Source of the DNA: an uncultured Erysipelotrichaceae bacterium
Lineage (GTDB): Bacteria > Bacillota_I > Bacilli_A > Erysipelotrichales > Erysipelotrichaceae
Assembly (NCBI GenBank): GCA_927435855.1
Contig: CAKMJZ010000053.1
Span: 1 to 40,707, forward strand
Length of the DNA stretch: 40,707 nt
Direction: 5' to 3'
Shown here: positions 7,034 to 15,262 of the stretch, piece after piece
How the letters are laid out: each line of letters opens with the position of its first letter
How positions within the stretch are numbered: position 1 is the first letter of the stretch
The notes under the pieces: generated by a model
Database searches by the model: none
What the model was told of the DNA's origin: nothing
The model's input: only the letters and a program-made list of their open reading frames with translations
Position numbers and translations under genes: made by a program

Positions 7034-9052
7034 TCACCCCAATCCTATTAGCAAGCCGCCTTGATAAATGGCAAAGGCCACCAGCCAGGCAACTGTCGTT
7101 TGATATGATACTGCAATCAATGTCCATTTCCACGAGTTCATCTCACGTTTCATCGCCGCAAAAGCAGCGATACACGGCATATACAATAACGTAAAAGCCA
7201 TAAACGAATAAGCACTTAACGGTGTAAACATTGTGCGCAAAGGAGCTGATAATAATTCCGGATTATCGACCGCCGCTTCACCTACACCATACAGAACACC
7301 TAAAGTACCAACAACCGCTTCTTTTGCTACCAAACCAACAATCAGACTCATTGCTGAGCGCCAATCACCAAATCCCAATGGTTGAAATATAACGGCTAGC
7401 TTTGTTCCAATGATACCAAAGATACTATTGACACTATCATCGACCATTCTAAACGAAAAGTCAAAACTTTGTAAAAACCAAATGATGACCATAGCAACTA
7501 AGATGACGGTTCCCGCTTTGATGATAAAACCTCTGACACGATCCCACGTGTGCAAAAGCAGATTCTTCGGTGTTGGCCAACGATATTCCGGAAGTTCCAT
7601 GATAAAACTTGAAATTTTCCCTTTGGTCACAAATCTTTTTAAGATGATTCCCGATAGTACAGCAATTACGATACCAAGAAGATAAATCGAGAACACGATA
7701 GTTGCTTGAGAGTTCGCAAAGAAGGCGGCCGCAAACACAGCGTAAATCGGAAATCTTGCACCACACGACATAAAGGGAGTTATCATCATTGTGAGGCGAC
7801 GATCACGCTCACTTTCAAGTGTACGAGTTGCCATTAGAGCCGGAACCGTACAGCCAAAACCCATGATCATCGGAATGAACGACCGACCAGATAATCCAAA
7901 CTTACGTAACAGACGATCCATAATGAACGCTGCTCTTGCCATATATCCGGTATCCTCCAGTATCGACAATGTCAGAAATAGTATAGTGATTTCCGGTAGA
8001 AAACTCAGAACTGAGCCAACACCGCCTAAAACACCATCTACAACCAAACTGTACAACCAGTCCGAAACCTCTAAAAGTTCTAGAAGTGAGGAGATTGGAA
8101 TGATGACCCCTTCTTGAATCAACCATTCGAAATTAGACTTAAAGAAACTGCCCACAGGACCAAACGAAAGTGAAAATAACCCAAACATAACTAATAAGAA
8201 AATCGGGATTGCTAATATGCGATGAGTTACGATCGTGTCAATTTTATCAGAGAGAGAGTATTTCTCCTTTTCTTTGATTTGCGTTGTCACACCTTTTACC
8301 AGCGAAGTGATAAATGCATATTTCTCATCGGAAATAACCATATCCCGATCTATATTTTTAAAAGCAATCTTCTTTTCAACTTCTTCATTTAGTTGTGCCA
8401 AGAAGATGGGATCAATGATGTGTCCCAAGACAGCGATGCCACCTTCTTCAACATAGCGAACAGCATGCATACGTGACATAACATCAATTTTCAATTTCTT
8501 CTCAACCATCACAATCACATTTTCAAGTTGCTCGTTGTAAATCATTGGTAATGGAGGTATGATTCCCATCTGTTCCACCGCTGTTTGAAGCAGTTCCTTA
8601 ATTCCCTGCGACTTACTCGCAACGATTGGAACGATTGGCACATTTAATTGTTTTGATAATGCCACACAATCCAATAGTGTTCCACGGGTCTTAAGAACAT
8701 CCATCATATTCATCGCAATGACCATAGGTTTACGCATTTCCAATAGTTGCAAAGTTAAAAACAAGTTTCGCTCGATATTTGATGCATCGACGATATTAAT
8801 GATGACATCCACATCGCCACTCTCCACAAATTCTCTGGCAATGACTTCTTCAAGAGTATAGGTGGAAAAGGAATAAATACCCGGCAAATCGGTGATGTCA
8901 ATAGGTAGGTGATCATGTTTCGCCTTCCCCGTCTTCTTCTCCACCGTTACACCTGGCCAGTTACCTACATATTGATTCGAACCGGTCAAATCATTGAATA
9001 GCGTTGTCTTACCACTATTTGGATTTCCTACAAGAGCTATGTGTAATCCCAT
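7034..9052 (-). CDS. feoB: Ferrous iron transporter FeoB
   Basis: A 672-residue Fe(II) permease with a cytosolic GTPase domain and about 8-10 membrane helices. G1 is GNPNSGKTT (residues 9-17), G3 is DLPG (55-58) and G4 is NMMD. The GTPase and helical domain run to about 270, followed by Gate-type membrane repeats, including GFGCTVPALMATRTLESERDRR with the conserved cysteine and ending near ARFPIY. Length is slightly below the common 700-770 because the C-terminal soluble part is absent and carried instead by the separate Cys-rich peptide. The ATG overlaps the feoA stop (TGATG). Confidence 0.96.
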   Translation of the reverse strand: MGLHIALVGNPNSGKTTLFNDLTGSNQYVGNWPGVTVEKKTGKAKHDHLPIDITDLPGIYSFSTYTLEEVIAREFVESGDVDVIINIVDASNIERNLFLTLQLLEMRKPMVIAMNMMDVLKTRGTLLDCVALSKQLNVPIVPIVASKSQGIKELLQTAVEQMGIIPPLPMIYNEQLENVIVMVEKKLKIDVMSRMHAVRYVEEGGIAVLGHIIDPIFLAQLNEEVEKKIAFKNIDRDMVISDEKYAFITSLVKGVTTQIKEKEKYSLSDKIDTIVTHRILAIPIFLLVMFGLFSLSFGPVGSFFKSNFEWLIQEGVIIPISSLLELLEVSDWLYSLVVDGVLGGVGSVLSFLPEITILFLTLSILEDTGYMARAAFIMDRLLRKFGLSGRSFIPMIMGFGCTVPALMATRTLESERDRRLTMMITPFMSCGARFPIYAVFAAAFFANSQATIVFSIYLLGIVIAVLSGIILKRFVTKGKISSFIMELPEYRWPTPKNLLLHTWDRVRGFIIKAGTVILVAMVIIWFLQSFDFSFRMVDDSVNSIFGIIGTKLAVIFQPLGFGDWRSAMSLIVGLVAKEAVVGTLGVLYGVGEAAVDNPELLSAPLRTMFTPLSAYSFMAFTLLYMPCIAAFAAMKREMNSWKWTLIAVSYQTTVAWLVAFAIYQGGLLIGLG

Positions 9053-9276
9053 CAGATTAACCTCACAAACACTTCGGCAGCCTCTGCTTTGCGCAGACTT
9101 AAATGATACCCGCGAATCAAAATTTCAATCGGATCGCCCAATGGTGCCAATTTTCTGACCTCGATCGTTGTTCCAATCGTTAATCCCATATCTATGATAC
9201 GCTTACGTAGCGTACTTTTTTTCCCAATACCCTCTATGACACAAACTTGTCCGGGCTTTACATCTTTTAATGTCAT
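9052..9276 (-). CDS. feoA: Ferrous iron transport protein FeoA
   Basis: A 74-residue SH3-like FeoA protein that works with FeoB, probably modulating its GTPase. The hallmark segment LRKRIIDMGLTIGTTIEV and the C-terminal PIEILIRGYHLSLRKAEA match the family over its full normal length. It is first in the operon feoA-feoB-Cys-rich peptide-DtxR/MntR-Smr. The ribosome site is GTGGAGGATGT before the ATG at 9276, and the operator-bearing promoter lies about 25-65 nt upstream. Confidence 0.93.
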   Translation of the reverse strand: MTLKDVKPGQVCVIEGIGKKSTLRKRIIDMGLTIGTTIEVRKLAPLGDPIEILIRGYHLSLRKAEAAEVFVRLI

Positions 9277-9298
9277 ACATCCTCCACTTACTAAAAAA

Positions 9299-9314
9299 GT
9301 TAGTACACACTAAC
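9299..9314. promoter_or_regulatory. Probable DtxR/MntR-family operator of the feo operon
   Basis: GTTAGT-GTGT-ACTAAC on the minus strand is a perfect 6-bp-arm palindrome directly next to the -10 box, covering the expected start of transcription. A further TTAGT half-site lies a few bases downstream. The position is ideal for repression by the metalloregulator encoded in the same operon. Confidence 0.65.
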
Positions 9315-9315
9315 A

Positions 9316-9343
9316 ATTATAGTTTTCTGTTTCACAAAGTCAA
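9316..9343 (-). promoter_or_regulatory. Promoter of the feo operon
   Basis: TTGACT, 16 nt, TATAAT on the minus strand: near-consensus boxes with slightly short spacing. It directs transcription of feoA and the four following genes. Confidence 0.75.
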
Positions 9344-9372
9344 TGTTTAATACTAATAATTAATGCTGATAA

Positions 9373-9398
9373 TAAAAAACTCTCACTTAGTGAGAGTT
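9373..9398 (-). terminator. Terminator that overlaps the end of the 9383 gene
   Basis: AACTCTCAC and GTGAGAGTT form a 9-bp stem around a TTA loop, followed on the minus strand by TTTTTTATT. The stop codon of the small membrane protein gene lies inside this hairpin. Confidence 0.85.
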
Positions 9399-9709
9399 GC
9401 TTTTGTACGCTTTCTAATACCTGAGGCCGAAATTGCGAATACCCCATATGTCAGTGTTCCGGCCAGTGATAACCCAAAATAGCTCAGACTCTCTACAAAC
9501 GCTGAGTTGATTGCTCCTTGATATACTGGGAAAACCATAAACAGAAATACAACATTGATGACCAAAGGTATGATCAATCCAGTAATATAATTAAAGTTTT
9601 TATTTATTCTCTTTAATAGCATAATGATTAAAAAATAAGCAAAACCAATAACGATAGGCGCTAAGAAAATAAATAAATATTCGATATACTTTAGTATTAA
9701 AGCTTTCAT
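9383..9709 (-). CDS. Small membrane protein of unknown function
   Basis: A 108-residue protein with three likely membrane helices (about 8-32, 42-62 and 73-95) and a basic C-terminus (RKRTKATLTK). I do not recognise a family. Its ATG overlaps the stop of the hydrolase gene (ATGA), with AGAGGA upstream. It is the last gene of the cysteine desulfurase-thioredoxin operon. Its stop codon is buried in the terminator hairpin. Confidence 0.6.
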   Translation of the reverse strand: MKALILKYIEYLFIFLAPIVIGFAYFLIIMLLKRINKNFNYITGLIIPLVINVVFLFMVFPVYQGAINSAFVESLSYFGLSLAGTLTYGVFAISASGIRKRTKATLTK

Positions 9710-10530
9710 GAATCATTTCCTCTATTCTTCATCAAAAATCCCAATAAGCAACTATTAAGAGCGTCGGTAGCTTCATAAATGGCTACATGACCGCAATCCG
9801 GTAACACTACAAACTCACAATCCGGAATGATCTGAGCCATTTGCTTAGAATATCTGACAGGTTTAAGTATATCATCCTGACCGCAAACTACCAATGCTTT
9901 TGAGGTGATTTTCGTCAAATCCCATGTAAAATCCACATCATTGACAAATGTATCGATCAAACTGCAAAGTCCGCTGAAATATTCCTTTGGCAGATCATTA
10001 AAGCTTACAGCACTTTTTTTAAGCATATCTCCATATTCGCGCAAGTACTTCTCGCCATAAACACTTCCCAATATCCCCAAAAAGAAATCTTCACCAGAAA
10101 GCTTCTTTGCCATCATTTGCCACATACGCACCTGATGAACCATTAAAGCATCTGTCTCACTTGTCGAATCGATGATAGAAATCGTTTTAACTCGCTGTGG
10201 AAACTCGATTGCCATTTTCATTGCAACTTCCCCACCGTAACTAGTCCCAATCAAATGTGCTGACTCAATTCCCAAATCGTCCATGATTTCGACAATGTCA
10301 TTACAATGACCTAGAAGGGTGTATACTTCTTCACTCTTATCCGAGCGGAGCTGATTGATGAAATCATGAAAAATCAGACGAAATCCCGCATCTTCAAAAA
10401 TGCTGCGCTGATAACCCCAGCTGTTAACCGAAGCCATAATCCCGTTGAGAAAGAAAATTGCATCTCCCTCTCTGTCTAAATTTAACGTTTCAACATACAA
10501 CTTTAGCTTTAACTTATTATGAATATACAT
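9706..10530 (-). CDS. Alpha/beta hydrolase
   Basis: A 274-residue alpha/beta-hydrolase fold protein. The nucleophile elbow is GTSYGG, the likely acid lies in VVCGQDDILKP, and the catalytic His in PDCGHVAIYE near the C-terminus: a complete Ser-Asp-His triad. The oxyanion region is near FLNGIMAS (the usual HG is replaced by NG). The start at 10530 follows GGGAGGG, which overlaps the preceding stop region. No signal peptide is present. Its substrate is unknown; carboxylesterase, lactonase and related activities are all possible. It sits in an operon with redox and sulfur-transfer proteins. Confidence 0.8.
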   Translation of the reverse strand: MYIHNKLKLKLYVETLNLDREGDAIFFLNGIMASVNSWGYQRSIFEDAGFRLIFHDFINQLRSDKSEEVYTLLGHCNDIVEIMDDLGIESAHLIGTSYGGEVAMKMAIEFPQRVKTISIIDSTSETDALMVHQVRMWQMMAKKLSGEDFFLGILGSVYGEKYLREYGDMLKKSAVSFNDLPKEYFSGLCSLIDTFVNDVDFTWDLTKITSKALVVCGQDDILKPVRYSKQMAQIIPDCEFVVLPDCGHVAIYEATDALNSCLLGFLMKNRGNDS

Positions 10531-10542
10531 ATTCCCTCCCTG

Positions 10543-11733
10543 TTAGCTGAAATTAAACATCAGCCAACCCGGTTTAACCACCATCAATATACCAAGAATA
10601 ATCATAATAGCTCCACCAATCAAATGTGAATATTTCGCATACTTCGTCGAGATGCCGGTTAACTCGAACGTCTTCATGGCAATCACAAACACAATGATAT
10701 CGTCTAGCAAGAAGAAAGAAACATAAAGCAATAAGTATCCAATCTTCTCCCAGTAGGTCACTTGGTTAAGTGCTAATACCTGCGTAAACACGATAGGCAA
10801 TCCAGCGGAGCACAATAGTTCAACCAGATTGACGGTTATAGCCAATCCCATGATTCCAACGACAGCTAGAATAAAGGTTGGTTGGTCAGAAATTTCTTGA
10901 ATGCGCTGACGGAGTTTCTTGCGTTGTGTACTGTCAACAACTTCACAGCCATCATCCTTTTTCAAACCGTTTCGGATATTGATCGTACCACCACCCACAG
11001 CCACTGCACCGATGATTAATCGCAATATAAAAACCGAACCAAACAACATTGTGATGTTGAGCCATGATAACATAAAGAAAAAATACATTATAGCCGATGT
11101 GAATAGGAATACCAATCCCAACGTCCACATCTTCCATTTTTCTTTAATATGAACAAGCATACTTATCAACAATAATAATACCCACATCGCACACGGATTA
11201 AAGCCGTCTAATGTTCCAATGACAACCGCTAATAAAGGCAATGAAACTGACTTTGCCTGGACTTCACCAAAAAATGGCAAACGTATGACCGTTTCCCTAG
11301 GATCATCTTCATCTCCGGTAATGGGTACCGCGACTCCCAACATTTCACCCACGATATCGCGTACGACATATGTACGATTATATTCGATCGCTTCCAAGAT
11401 TTCTTTATCAGTAATTCCTTCAGAAAAGCCGATAATCGATTGGCGTCCGATAATCGTATATGGGACCGTCGAAATCTTTATCCCTAATAAATCCTCAATT
11501 TTTTTGGCTACTTCCTGACCTTCTTTGTCATAAGCAATTTCAAAGCGGTAGATTTTAACATTTTTATCAGTTTTCTCCAATTGTTGGAGAAATTCTTCTT
11601 CTTTAGCGCAATACAAACAACCTTCCGCATGGAAGTAGAATATATTGATAACTTTATCTTCAGCTTTTACAGGGCTGATAAATGATGACAACAGTAAAAA
11701 AGCAAAAATCAACAATCCTATTTTTTTAACCAT
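10543..11733 (-). CDS. Thioredoxin-like domain fused to CcdA/DsbD-like membrane domain
   Basis: About 396 residues. A signal or anchor segment is followed by an extracytoplasmic thioredoxin-like domain with a CLYC active site (near residue 40), then about six to seven membrane helices. Those helices carry two single cysteines in CcdA/DsbD-type contexts, GFNPCAMW and ELLCSAGLP. Such proteins pass electrons from cytoplasmic thioredoxin across the membrane to extracytoplasmic thiols; here the electron exit domain is N-terminal. The track's first three codons are dropped because AAGGA lies 8 nt before the ATG at 11733. It overlaps the thioredoxin-like gene by 8 nt, suggesting that protein is its reductant or partner. 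Confidence 0.82.
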   Translation of the reverse strand: MVKKIGLLIFAFLLLSSFISPVKAEDKVINIFYFHAEGCLYCAKEEEFLQQLEKTDKNVKIYRFEIAYDKEGQEVAKKIEDLLGIKISTVPYTIIGRQSIIGFSEGITDKEILEAIEYNRTYVVRDIVGEMLGVAVPITGDEDDPRETVIRLPFFGEVQAKSVSLPLLAVVIGTLDGFNPCAMWVLLLLISMLVHIKEKWKMWTLGLVFLFTSAIMYFFFMLSWLNITMLFGSVFILRLIIGAVAVGGGTINIRNGLKKDDGCEVVDSTQRKKLRQRIQEISDQPTFILAVVGIMGLAITVNLVELLCSAGLPIVFTQVLALNQVTYWEKIGYLLLYVSFFLLDDIIVFVIAMKTFELTGISTKYAKYSHLIGGAIMIILGILMVVKPGWLMFNFS

Positions 11734-11986
11734 GGAATACATCCTTTACTAATCGATCCTTCGACAATTCACCGATAACTCTGCGAACTTCTATTCCACT
11801 TTCATCCAAGACAATAAATACCGGCAACGTCTTACCTGGATTCCACTTCAAAGCTTCATCTTCATCCATATCTAAATCAAGTTTCTCAAATGTCCAACCC
11901 GGAAATTGTGACAATGCTTCCTTAACCCGCTTACCCATAATCAAACAAGCCGGACACCAGATAGCTGAGATAACGACTAATTTCAT
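11726..11986 (-). CDS. Small thioredoxin-like protein
   Basis: An 86-residue thioredoxin-fold protein with the active-site motif WCPAC (residues 10-14), cis-proline region TLPVF, and no signal peptide. It is smaller than classical thioredoxin (about 105) and closer to glutaredoxin-like or thioredoxin-family mini-proteins. The start immediately follows the stop of the cysteine desulfurase gene (TAA ATG), and its end overlaps the CcdA-like gene. It probably supplies cytoplasmic electrons to the membrane reductase or handles cysteine persulfide. Either role is inference. Confidence 0.82.
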   Translation of the reverse strand: MKLVVISAIWCPACLIMGKRVKEALSQFPGWTFEKLDLDMDEDEALKWNPGKTLPVFIVLDESGIEVRRVIGELSKDRLVKDVFHG

Positions 11987-13102
11987 TTAATCACCTGTTT
12001 CTTTCAAAAATTCTTCCAAAACATCCGAAAATGCGCGCAACTGGTCCATTGTGGTCAAGTGTGACAGACTGATCCGAAGCGAAGAAGTCGCTCGATCATG
12101 ATCTTTTGTAATGGCATATACCGATTTCGAGAAATTCTCCTTACCTGAACAAGCGCTGCGCGCAGATATGCAAATATCTCGCGATGAGAATTTTGTGACC
12201 CATTCATCCGAATCTATGCTTTTCACACTTATATTCAATATCTGATCAATAGCAAACTCATTGGAGTTTATGGATATCTTATCAAATAATGACAATTGTT
12301 TCACTAAAAACGTTCGCAAATCCTTCACTCTTTGGACTCTTGTGTCCATATTCCAGAAGGCAAGTTCCATTGCCTGAGCAAATGCACATATTAATGCGTT
12401 CTGAGGAGTACCTGATCGAAAGGCAGTCGTCGAGCGTCCCCCATGAACCAACGGAACTAAAGAAACACCTTTTCGCTTAACTAATAGTCCGATACCTTTG
12501 GGTCCATATATTTTATGAGCACTACAGCTCACAAGATCGATATTTGTTAAGTCTATCGGACTCTTACCTAATGCTTGAGTGATATCACAATGAAATAATA
12601 CATTTTTACTTCTTGCAAGCTTTGCGATTTCTTCGATGGGCTGACGGATTCCTGTCTCACTATCGACCGCAACCAAACTTAGCATTAATGTATCTTCTTT
12701 GATCAATGATTCCAGATGATTCAAATCAAATCGTCCCCATTCATCAAGATTGACCATGTCAACCACATAGTCGTTTTGTTGTAAATAGTATAGCGGAGCA
12801 ACGACCGAAGAGTGTTCGAGCTCAGATGAAATGATGTGTTTCTTGTTAGGATACTTCAACGCAACTCCTTTAATAGCTGTATTGTTTGCTTCAGAAGCGC
12901 ATGAAGTGTAAATGATTTCACCCGGTTCAACATTGAGAAGCATTGCAATCTTCTTAGTCGAATCCGAAATTTCCGCTTGTGCTCTTAACCCTAATGAATG
13001 CTTGGAATTAGCATTGGCAAAAGCATGTCTTTCAACATTAACATATCGCATCAATACTTCTTCATCAATTGGTGTTGTTGCACTGTAATCCAAATAGATC
13101 AT
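11987..13102 (-). CDS. Cysteine desulfurase (NifS/IscS family)
   Basis: A 371-residue PLP enzyme that takes sulfur from cysteine as a protein persulfide and releases alanine. Visible landmarks are YLDYSATTP at the N-terminus, HCDITQALGK, the PLP lysine in SAHKIYGPKG, and the mobile catalytic loop SARSACSGK with the persulfide cysteine. The loop resembles group I (NifS/IscS-like) enzymes, though it is shorter than IscS. The start at 13102 follows GAGGAACCGAT. No iscU or thiI adjoins; instead two thiol-redox genes follow, so it may feed tRNA thiolation, Fe-S assembly elsewhere, or a persulfide relay. Confidence 0.92.
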   Translation of the reverse strand: MIYLDYSATTPIDEEVLMRYVNVERHAFANANSKHSLGLRAQAEISDSTKKIAMLLNVEPGEIIYTSCASEANNTAIKGVALKYPNKKHIISSELEHSSVVAPLYYLQQNDYVVDMVNLDEWGRFDLNHLESLIKEDTLMLSLVAVDSETGIRQPIEEIAKLARSKNVLFHCDITQALGKSPIDLTNIDLVSCSAHKIYGPKGIGLLVKRKGVSLVPLVHGGRSTTAFRSGTPQNALICAFAQAMELAFWNMDTRVQRVKDLRTFLVKQLSLFDKISINSNEFAIDQILNISVKSIDSDEWVTKFSSRDICISARSACSGKENFSKSVYAITKDHDRATSSLRISLSHLTTMDQLRAFSDVLEEFLKETGD

Positions 13103-13125
13103 ATCGGTTCCTCACTCTAAATCAC

Positions 13126-13147
13126 AAAAAGGGGATTTCTCCCCTTC
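13126..13147 (-). terminator. Terminator between the ABC exporter and cysteine desulfurase operons
   Basis: AAGGGGAGAAATCCCCTT folds into a short GC-rich stem followed on the minus strand by TTTTTGTG. No clear promoter lies between it and the desulfurase gene, so partial readthrough may occur. Confidence 0.75.
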
Positions 13148-13184
13148 ATTTTAATGCTTTTTTGATAATGGTGCAACACACTGT

Positions 13185-13862
13185 TTAGCGGTTGTCCTCA
13201 ATCACAAATGTTCCCTTGGTCGCATGTAAGCGTAAAATGACGTTCGCTTGCTTCGCCACCTTTTCGGAATGAGTTACAACGATGACACATTTATCCTGCT
13301 CACTAGCCAGTTTCCTGAATAGTCCAATGATCGTATCTTCGGTTTCTCCATCAAGATTTCCAGTCGGTTCATCCGCAACAATGATATCCGGTTGATTAGC
13401 CATGGCCCGGGCAATGGCGATACGTTGTTGCTCACCACCGGACAAACGTCGGACATTGCGATTGGCCTTATTCTTCTCGATTCCAATCGAATCTAACAGT
13501 TCATACGCCGAATCTTTCATATGTTTCTTCCCTGAAATTCCCATGGCAACCAAAACATTTTCCAATCCCGTCATGTAGGGGATCAGATTATAACTTTGAA
13601 ATACCATGCCGACATGATTGCGGCGGTACTCCCACAATCCAATCTCTGCAATGTCTTTTCCTTTAAATGTTATACTACCTTCTTGAGCTGTATCAAGTCC
13701 GGCAATCAAGGTAAGAAAGGTCGTTTTCCCTGATCCGGAAGAGCCGACGATCGCATATAGGTTACCTTTTTCAAAAGTAACGTTGACATGATCGAGAATC
13801 GTGCGAACACTATCACCATCCGGATAGGTAAAGAATACATCTTTTATATCTAGCAGTTTCAT
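13185..13862 (-). CDS. ABC transporter ATP-binding protein (MacB/LolD type)
   Basis: A 225-residue nucleotide-binding subunit. Walker A is GSSGSGKTT (about 38-46), the signature is LSGGEQQRIAIARA, Walker B is IIVADEPTGNLDGE and the switch His lies in VVTHSEKV. GNLDGE after Walker B is typical of MacB/LolD/FtsE-like ATPases that power mechanotransmission exporters. It is the last gene of a four-gene operon with two FtsX-fold permeases. The ribosome site AGGAGGG precedes the ATG at 13862. The exported substrate (lipoprotein, peptide or antibiotic) cannot be told from sequence. Confidence 0.92.
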   Translation of the reverse strand: MKLLDIKDVFFTYPDGDSVRTILDHVNVTFEKGNLYAIVGSSGSGKTTFLTLIAGLDTAQEGSITFKGKDIAEIGLWEYRRNHVGMVFQSYNLIPYMTGLENVLVAMGISGKKHMKDSAYELLDSIGIEKNKANRNVRRLSGGEQQRIAIARAMANQPDIIVADEPTGNLDGETEDTIIGLFRKLASEQDKCVIVVTHSEKVAKQANVILRLHATKGTFVIEDNR

Positions 13863-13870
13863 ACGCCCTC

Positions 13871-15253
13871 CTATAACAAAATTTCTTTTGGTTTTAACTT
13901 CAGTATATTCACGATTGGCACAATCGTTGATGCGGTCACGGTTAACATAGAAAGTCCGATAAACAATAATATATATTCGTTGGACATCTTCACGGTATAA
14001 GCATCTACAACCTCTTCACGAGTTGGAATATTATCGTTAACGATATCATCTTTACCTTTTTGAACCTCCGCAATCAATAATTGTAGTCGAATCAGTTCCG
14101 ATGAAAATCCCTTAGCAATCCACGTTCCGGCAAATACAGATAATGTCATCGCTAATGCACTGACAATCCATACTTCCATCACGACTTGTAGTACGATATT
14201 GCGCTTCTTTTCACCTAAAGCAAAGTAAATGCCAATTTCATGTCGTCGCTCTTTTAAATAGAGCAAAATAATCAGTGAACATACAAATACGGCAATAATC
14301 ATTGTAAATACCATGACGGCCTCAGCAATCATATTTAGCGTGCCAATCGGACCTAGCACGGCTAGTATCTGATCGTCCGCAAAGTTGAATTTGAAGGGCA
14401 TCGGCAGCTGCTTGCCAAACAGTCTTCGCATTTCCTTAACAGCTTCAAATGACTCCATCTCTAATATGGGTATCCTCATGTCAACATTCTGCCGTAAATT
14501 GATCCCAACCAATCGATAATTCAATTTCGTATTGATGATTTGTTGATCAATGACAATGTTTGGAGCGATCGCTATCGGAAATATATCCCAATCCCGTTGT
14601 GTTTCTGAATAGTAGTAGATCATATACTCATCGAAAGAATCACCTTCAAATAACCAAGATCTTGTGACTTCAGGTCCATCAACGATTCCAATGACTTCCA
14701 TATCAAACCACTCTTCGAAAGGATCAAAATACATAACATACCTTCGACCAAGAGGATAGTTATCACCGACCGTTATATTATGCAAATCCGCCATTTGTTT
14801 TGATACGACCATGACATGCGCGCCTTCAGTTAATTCTTGTTCAGTGAATGTGCGTCCTTCTACTATTTTTGAATTTGGCCAATAATGCTTAATATCAGGA
14901 TTTTGCGTACCTTCCACCAGAACCATGGATTGTTGATGAGCTTTATATGCCTGAAACGGATAAGAAATTCCGTAGTTGTAAGATTTGACACCTTTATAAC
15001 TTACTACTTTTTTCAATTCACTATAAGGAATGTGCTGACCAACCATACCATAAGCCAGCTCTGTGCGTTCAGGAGCAATGGATACTTGTAAGCCGATACG
15101 ATTTTGCATTTCAGCTGTGACATTATTACTGGCAATGCGGATAGCCAACGATGCGGCCATCAAGGTGGTAAGCAAGGTCACGATGAAAAATAACAAGAAG
15201 TTCTTGCCAGGTTTTCGAATGACACTTAACCACGCACGTTTCAATGAATTCAT
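13871..15253 (-). CDS. FtsX/MacB-type ABC permease
   Basis: A 460-residue permease: one N-terminal helix (about 18-38), a large extracytoplasmic domain (about 45-300), and three C-terminal helices in the MacB/FtsX arrangement, with YLKERRHEIGIYFALGEKK in the coupling region between helices 2 and 3. Its N-terminus MNSLKRAWLSVIRKPGKN is closely similar to the neighbouring permease, indicating tandem duplication and a heterodimer. The start at 15253 follows GTAGGGGGTCAAG. The ATPase gene starts 8 nt downstream. Confidence 0.88.
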   Translation of the reverse strand: MNSLKRAWLSVIRKPGKNFLLFFIVTLLTTLMAASLAIRIASNNVTAEMQNRIGLQVSIAPERTELAYGMVGQHIPYSELKKVVSYKGVKSYNYGISYPFQAYKAHQQSMVLVEGTQNPDIKHYWPNSKIVEGRTFTEQELTEGAHVMVVSKQMADLHNITVGDNYPLGRRYVMYFDPFEEWFDMEVIGIVDGPEVTRSWLFEGDSFDEYMIYYYSETQRDWDIFPIAIAPNIVIDQQIINTKLNYRLVGINLRQNVDMRIPILEMESFEAVKEMRRLFGKQLPMPFKFNFADDQILAVLGPIGTLNMIAEAVMVFTMIIAVFVCSLIILLYLKERRHEIGIYFALGEKKRNIVLQVVMEVWIVSALAMTLSVFAGTWIAKGFSSELIRLQLLIAEVQKGKDDIVNDNIPTREEVVDAYTVKMSNEYILLFIGLSMLTVTASTIVPIVNILKLKPKEILL

Positions 15254-15262
15254 CTTGACCCC

